From Galbibacter marinus (lineage in GTDB: Bacteria > Bacteroidota > Bacteroidia > Flavobacteriales > Flavobacteriaceae): a DNA stretch of 64,000 bases. A program made the translations under genes and the position numbers. The stretch lies in assembly GCF_000300875.1 (NCBI RefSeq), contig NZ_AMSG01000007.1, forward strand, positions 78,863 through 142,862, in the 5' to 3' direction. Below, in pieces: positions 60,796 through 64,000 of the stretch; the stretch's first letter is position 1; each line of letters opens with the position of its first letter. The notes beneath the pieces are model-generated. The model did no database searches, was not told where the DNA came from, and saw nothing but the letters and a program-made list of their open reading frames with translations.

Positions 60796-63168
60796 ATGAT
60801 TAGAAAGATAACAATACTATTTGTACTTCTCGTTTCATTTGAAAGTGTTGCACAAGTAGGAACCAACGGACAAGATAGAAAAGAAGAAGGACGACCTATT
60901 AAAGAGTATAACCTTACCATTGAAGAAAATAAAATGACGCTTGGTGGTGTTACTGCTAATGCAATGACTATCAATGGAGGTATCCCTGGGCCTGTTTTGG
61001 AATTTAATGAAGGAGACCTTGCTATAATCAACGTAACCAATAAAATGGATGAAGAAACTTCAGTGCATTGGCACGGATTGATACTTCCCAATTTTTACGA
61101 CGGGGTTCCATATTTAACTACCCCACCGATTGAGCCAGGAACAACTTTCCAATACAGGATTCCAATCAACCAATCGGGAACATATTGGTACCATTCCCAC
61201 ACAATGCTACAAGAACAAAAAGGTGTTTATGGGTCTATTATCATTCATCCAAAAGAGAAAACCTTGGAATATGATAAAGATTTAGTCGTGGTATTATCAG
61301 ATTGGACCAATGAAAAACCAATGAATGTATTACGAAACCTTAAAAGAGGTAACGAGTGGTATCAAGTTAAAAAAGGCACAGCAGTGCCATTAAGTAGGGT
61401 CATTTCAGAAGGTGCCTTTGGTGCTCAACTTAAATTTTGGAGAGACCGTATGGAAGGGGCTGATATTGCAGACATTTATTATCCCGCATTTTTGTCCAAC
61501 GGTAAAAAACTGGCAGAGTTTCCAGAATTTACGGCTGGCGAAAAAGTAAGGCTTCGCTTCATTAACGCATCGGCTTCTACCTATTATTGGATGGACTTTG
61601 GCGGAGGTAACCCAATGTTGGTTTCCAGTGATGGTGTTGACGTGCAACCCGTTTCCAAAAGCAGATTTCTCTTTGGCATAGCCGAAACGAATGATGTAAT
61701 TGTAACTATTCCAGAAGGAACTATTGAAATTACCGCAACCGCTCAAGATGGTTCAGGTCATACCTCTATACAGTTAGGTAATGGCACTCTTTACCCAGCC
61801 AAAAGAATTGATAGACCTGATAAGGTAGCGATGATGAAGCAAATGGCTAAAATGGATATGAAAATGGGAGCACCTGCAATGGTTGGAAACAAGAAGAAGA
61901 ATACACCCGAAGTTTTAATGCAGAAGTACGGAATGAAGATGAATATGAAGGACGGCGAGATGAAAATGGGGAACGATAAGATGTCGATGAAAGATGGCAA
62001 AATGAATGACCAAATGGATATGAAGATCGATGATACAATGGGAATGAAAAAAGACTCGATGTCAATGAGCCATAATGGAGCATCAAATAAAATGGAAGGT
62101 CATATGCACAATATGCCAATGATGCAGAAGGATTCTACTTCTTTTGATTATGAGGAGCGAAAGACATACTTCAACTATGATTTTTTAGAGGCAAAAGAAA
62201 AAACTGAATTTAAGGCAGATTTACCAGTAAATGAAGTGTTGCTTAACCTAACAGGTAATATGAATCGCTATGTATGGAGTATGAATGGGGTTCCATTATC
62301 AGAAACCGATAAGATAAATATAAAAGGAGGCGAGGTAACCAGAATTACATTAAATAACCTGACTATGATGCACCATCCAATGCACTTGCACGGTCATTAC
62401 TTCAGGGTCATTAATGAAAAAGGAGAACGTTCCCCATTAAAGCATACCGTGAACGTACCACCAATGCAGAAAGTTATTATTGAATTTTATAACGAAGAGT
62501 ATGGCGATTGGTTTTTTCATTGCCACATATTGTACCATATGATGGGTGGTATGGCAAGAGTGTTTAGTTACGATACCCCAAGGGATGATAGAATGAAAGA
62601 TTATCCAGTTCAGAAACTTATTGATGAGACAGACCATTATTATTCGTGGGGATTGGCTCGTGCAGGTTCAAATTTTAATGAACTCTTTTTAACGTCGAGC
62701 AATATCCGAAATGAATTTGGTTTGAGAACAGAGTTCGATTACGACCAAAATGTTGAAGCCGAAATAAGTTATAATAGGTATCTGAACGATTGGGTACGTG
62801 TTTATGCAGGAGTAAATACCGAAACGTCAACACCAGATTCTTACGATACATTTAATACCGTAGGATTGGTTGGTGTAAAGTATTTTACGCCTTATAGATT
62901 TAATGTAGATGTGAGTATGGACCATCAGCTACGCCCAAGAATACGTTTGGACAGAGAATTATTGATTTTTCCAAGAATTTTTTTGGAAGGCGAATACGAA
63001 TACAGAGCAGATTTTGGATGGGTCAATGATTTAGAGAATAATAAATCATTTGAAAGCGAAACACAATGGTTGGTAGGGGTTGCATACATTCTTTCGCGCA
63101 ATTTTTCAATCCAAGCTAACTACAATAACCGATATGGATTGGGTGGTGGACTATTAGCAAGATTTTAA
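60796..63168 (+). CDS. Multicopper oxidase fused to CopB-like outer-membrane barrel
   Basis: The 790-residue exported protein (signal to VAQ20) has cupredoxin copper motifs HWHGLI (91-96), WYHSHTMLQ (131-139), HHPMHLHGHYF (526-536) and FHCHILYHMMGGMAR (574-588). A Met/His-rich insert (about 345-445) can load Cu(I), as in CueO and CopA. Residues about 615-790 resemble CopB (GLRTEFDYDQNVEAEISYNRYL, FGWVNDL) and end in a terminal Phe, as outer-membrane barrels do. It oxidises Cu(I) to Cu(II) in the periplasm and is probably anchored in the outer membrane. Confidence 0.9.
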   Translation: MIRKITILFVLLVSFESVAQVGTNGQDRKEEGRPIKEYNLTIEENKMTLGGVTANAMTINGGIPGPVLEFNEGDLAIINVTNKMDEETSVHWHGLILPNFYDGVPYLTTPPIEPGTTFQYRIPINQSGTYWYHSHTMLQEQKGVYGSIIIHPKEKTLEYDKDLVVVLSDWTNEKPMNVLRNLKRGNEWYQVKKGTAVPLSRVISEGAFGAQLKFWRDRMEGADIADIYYPAFLSNGKKLAEFPEFTAGEKVRLRFINASASTYYWMDFGGGNPMLVSSDGVDVQPVSKSRFLFGIAETNDVIVTIPEGTIEITATAQDGSGHTSIQLGNGTLYPAKRIDRPDKVAMMKQMAKMDMKMGAPAMVGNKKKNTPEVLMQKYGMKMNMKDGEMKMGNDKMSMKDGKMNDQMDMKIDDTMGMKKDSMSMSHNGASNKMEGHMHNMPMMQKDSTSFDYEERKTYFNYDFLEAKEKTEFKADLPVNEVLLNLTGNMNRYVWSMNGVPLSETDKINIKGGEVTRITLNNLTMMHHPMHLHGHYFRVINEKGERSPLKHTVNVPPMQKVIIEFYNEEYGDWFFHCHILYHMMGGMARVFSYDTPRDDRMKDYPVQKLIDETDHYYSWGLARAGSNFNELFLTSSNIRNEFGLRTEFDYDQNVEAEISYNRYLNDWVRVYAGVNTETSTPDSYDTFNTVGLVGVKYFTPYRFNVDVSMDHQLRPRIRLDRELLIFPRIFLEGEYEYRADFGWVNDLENNKSFESETQWLVGVAYILSRNFSIQANYNNRYGLGGGLLARF

Positions 63169-63189
63169 ACAACTAAAAATTAAAAAAAG

Positions 63190-63576
63190 ATGAACTATTA
63201 TTTTAATAAAACAATCAATGGAACCTTCGAAGAGGTCATAGAGAAAGTGACACAAGGATTAAAGGAAGAAGGTTTTGGAATCCTTACAGAAATTGATGTA
63301 ACAGAAACACTAAAGAAAAAACTGGATATAGACTTTAAAAAGTATAGGATACTCGGAGCTTGTAATCCGCCCTATGCACATAAAGCTTTGCAAGCAGAAG
63401 ATAAAATTGGAACGATGTTGCCCTGCAATGTCATAGTACAGGAAATCGAAGCAGGTATCATTGAAGTTGCGGCCGTAAACCCAATGGCTTCAATGCAAGC
63501 TGTAAAAAATGAAAAATTGAATGAGGTAGCCAGCGAAATAACTGCAATGTTGGAAAACGTCATTGAAAAATTATAA
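63190..63576 (+). CDS. DUF302 protein
   Basis: The 128-residue protein matches DUF302 (EEVIEKVTQGLKEEGFGILTEIDV, GACNPPYAHKAL, LPCNVIVQE). The family is often next to copper and redox genes, and a heme or metal link has been suggested for some members. Function unknown. It follows the multicopper oxidase gene by 21 bp. Confidence 0.88.
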   Translation: MNYYFNKTINGTFEEVIEKVTQGLKEEGFGILTEIDVTETLKKKLDIDFKKYRILGACNPPYAHKALQAEDKIGTMLPCNVIVQEIEAGIIEVAAVNPMASMQAVKNEKLNEVASEITAMLENVIEKL

Positions 63577-63633
63577 GACACTATAAAAAGGCAGTAATAA
63601 TAATTAATAAACACAAACTTAAATTAAAACAAA

Positions 63634-64000
63634 ATGAGCAAATTAAAATCAACATTAGGTATAGTTGCGATAGCATTCATAACCTTAACAGTAATGTCTT
63701 GTAAAGACAACAGCAAAGAACAAAATAGCACGGATGGAGACCATTCAGAAATGAACCACGATAACAGTGATGGTCATCACGACGGCGAAAAGAAGGAAAT
63801 GGCAATGAGTGGCGATGGTAATTCACAAGCTGTATTAAAGGACTACTTTAATCTTAAAAATGCGTTGGTTGCAGATGATAATGCTAAAGCAAAAACACTT
63901 GGTGCAACTCTGGCAACAACTTTAGGGAATTTTGATGTTTCATCAAATTTTTCCGACACTCAAAAAGCCGAATTAAAAGAAATTATAGAAGATGCCGTAG
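63634..64000 (+). CDS. DUF3347-type copper-binding lipoprotein (runs off right edge)
   Basis: From ATG 63634 a lipoprotein signal (LTVMSC) leads to an Asp/His-rich linker (HSEMNHDNSDGHHDGEK) and SQAVLKDYFNLKNALVADD, the start of DUF3347, a domain that in many Bacteroidota is the C-terminal part of CusB adaptors. It stands alone here, at least for the 122 codons seen. It likely binds or passes periplasmic copper. Confidence 0.85.
   Translation, partial: MSKLKSTLGIVAIAFITLTVMSCKDNSKEQNSTDGDHSEMNHDNSDGHHDGEKKEMAMSGDGNSQAVLKDYFNLKNALVADDNAKAKTLGATLATTLGNFDVSSNFSDTQKAELKEIIEDAV

Larger units (their letters stand above)
31000..64000. mobile_element. Putative genomic island (metal resistance plus metabolism), left edge at tRNA-Leu
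   Basis: From the tRNA onward the gene content switches from core functions to metal efflux, stress proteins, archaeal-type central metabolism and a broken parB. These features suggest an integrative element. No integrase, relaxase or transfer gene is in view, and the right end lies beyond the window, so the extent is inferred. Confidence 0.5.

Overview
The window is a stretch of chromosome from a Bacteroidota bacterium, most likely a marine-type Flavobacteriaceae. The reasons are the AT-rich sequence, TAnnTTTG-type -7 promoter elements, scarce Shine-Dalgarno signals, a large TonB-dependent receptor with a CarboxypepD_reg-like N-terminus, a DUF4270 lipoprotein, HYC_CC_PP proteins and the gene order glmS / DUF4270 / GT5-like / panC / panD.

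Positions 1 to about 30,970 look like ordinary core chromosome. In order they hold: a leftward glmS-DUF4270-GT5-like operon; panC-panD and a UPF0104 membrane protein; an alpha/beta-hydrolase homologue that has lost its nucleophile; a LacI regulator; a LuxE-like acyl transferase; a TonB receptor with an internally duplicated surface lipoprotein, divergent from a PhoB/PhoR-like two-component system; a MurG-like glycosyltransferase, trmB, a LysE exporter and a cysteine-less alkyltransferase-like protein; a frameshifted AAA_14/DUF4143 ATPase preceded by four exactly 22-bp-spaced TTTACCC repeats; a Mrp-NifU-FNR-ferredoxin iron-sulfur/redox cluster; and three peptidases. This part ends at a tRNA-Leu(UAG) gene with a textbook flavobacterial promoter and a terminator.

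Everything to the right of the tRNA (about 31,000 to 64,000) looks like an acquired island. It begins with a short tandem repeat and a doubly broken parB relic. Next comes a leftward run of 24 genes (52,949 down to 31,991) in which no gap exceeds about 40 bp, a candidate 21-kb transcription unit. It mixes metal handling (Met-rich lipoprotein, DUF2933, HMA chaperone, SHOCT, DUF5676, CPH-type CopB ATPase) with a complete lower-carbon toolkit: PfkA, class I aldolase FbaB, archaeal-type (type II) GAPDH, D-lactate dehydrogenase and NDH-2. It also carries an AMP-phosphorylase-like enzyme, PRPP synthase, a beta-CASP nuclease, an ATP-cone/Mrr-type nuclease fusion, two universal stress proteins and transporters. 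Then follow a WG-repeat protein, an AraC regulator with an HMA-like N-terminus and a 22-bp-spaced double operator, two divergent HYC_CC_PP genes, and a rightward copper/silver efflux and oxidation operon (CusA, TolC-like, a multicopper oxidase fused to a CopB-like barrel, DUF302, DUF3347) that runs off the right edge. The RND adaptor (CusB) is not in the window.

My working interpretation is an inference: the island couples copper detoxification to a duplicate glycolytic, fermentative and respiratory set that largely avoids Fe-S and mononuclear metal cofactors, plus nucleotide salvage, under stress control. The most novel-looking signals are this metabolic/metal operon, the 22-bp repeat array before the AAA ATPase, the 11-bp-phased PhoB-like site, and the AraC operator.
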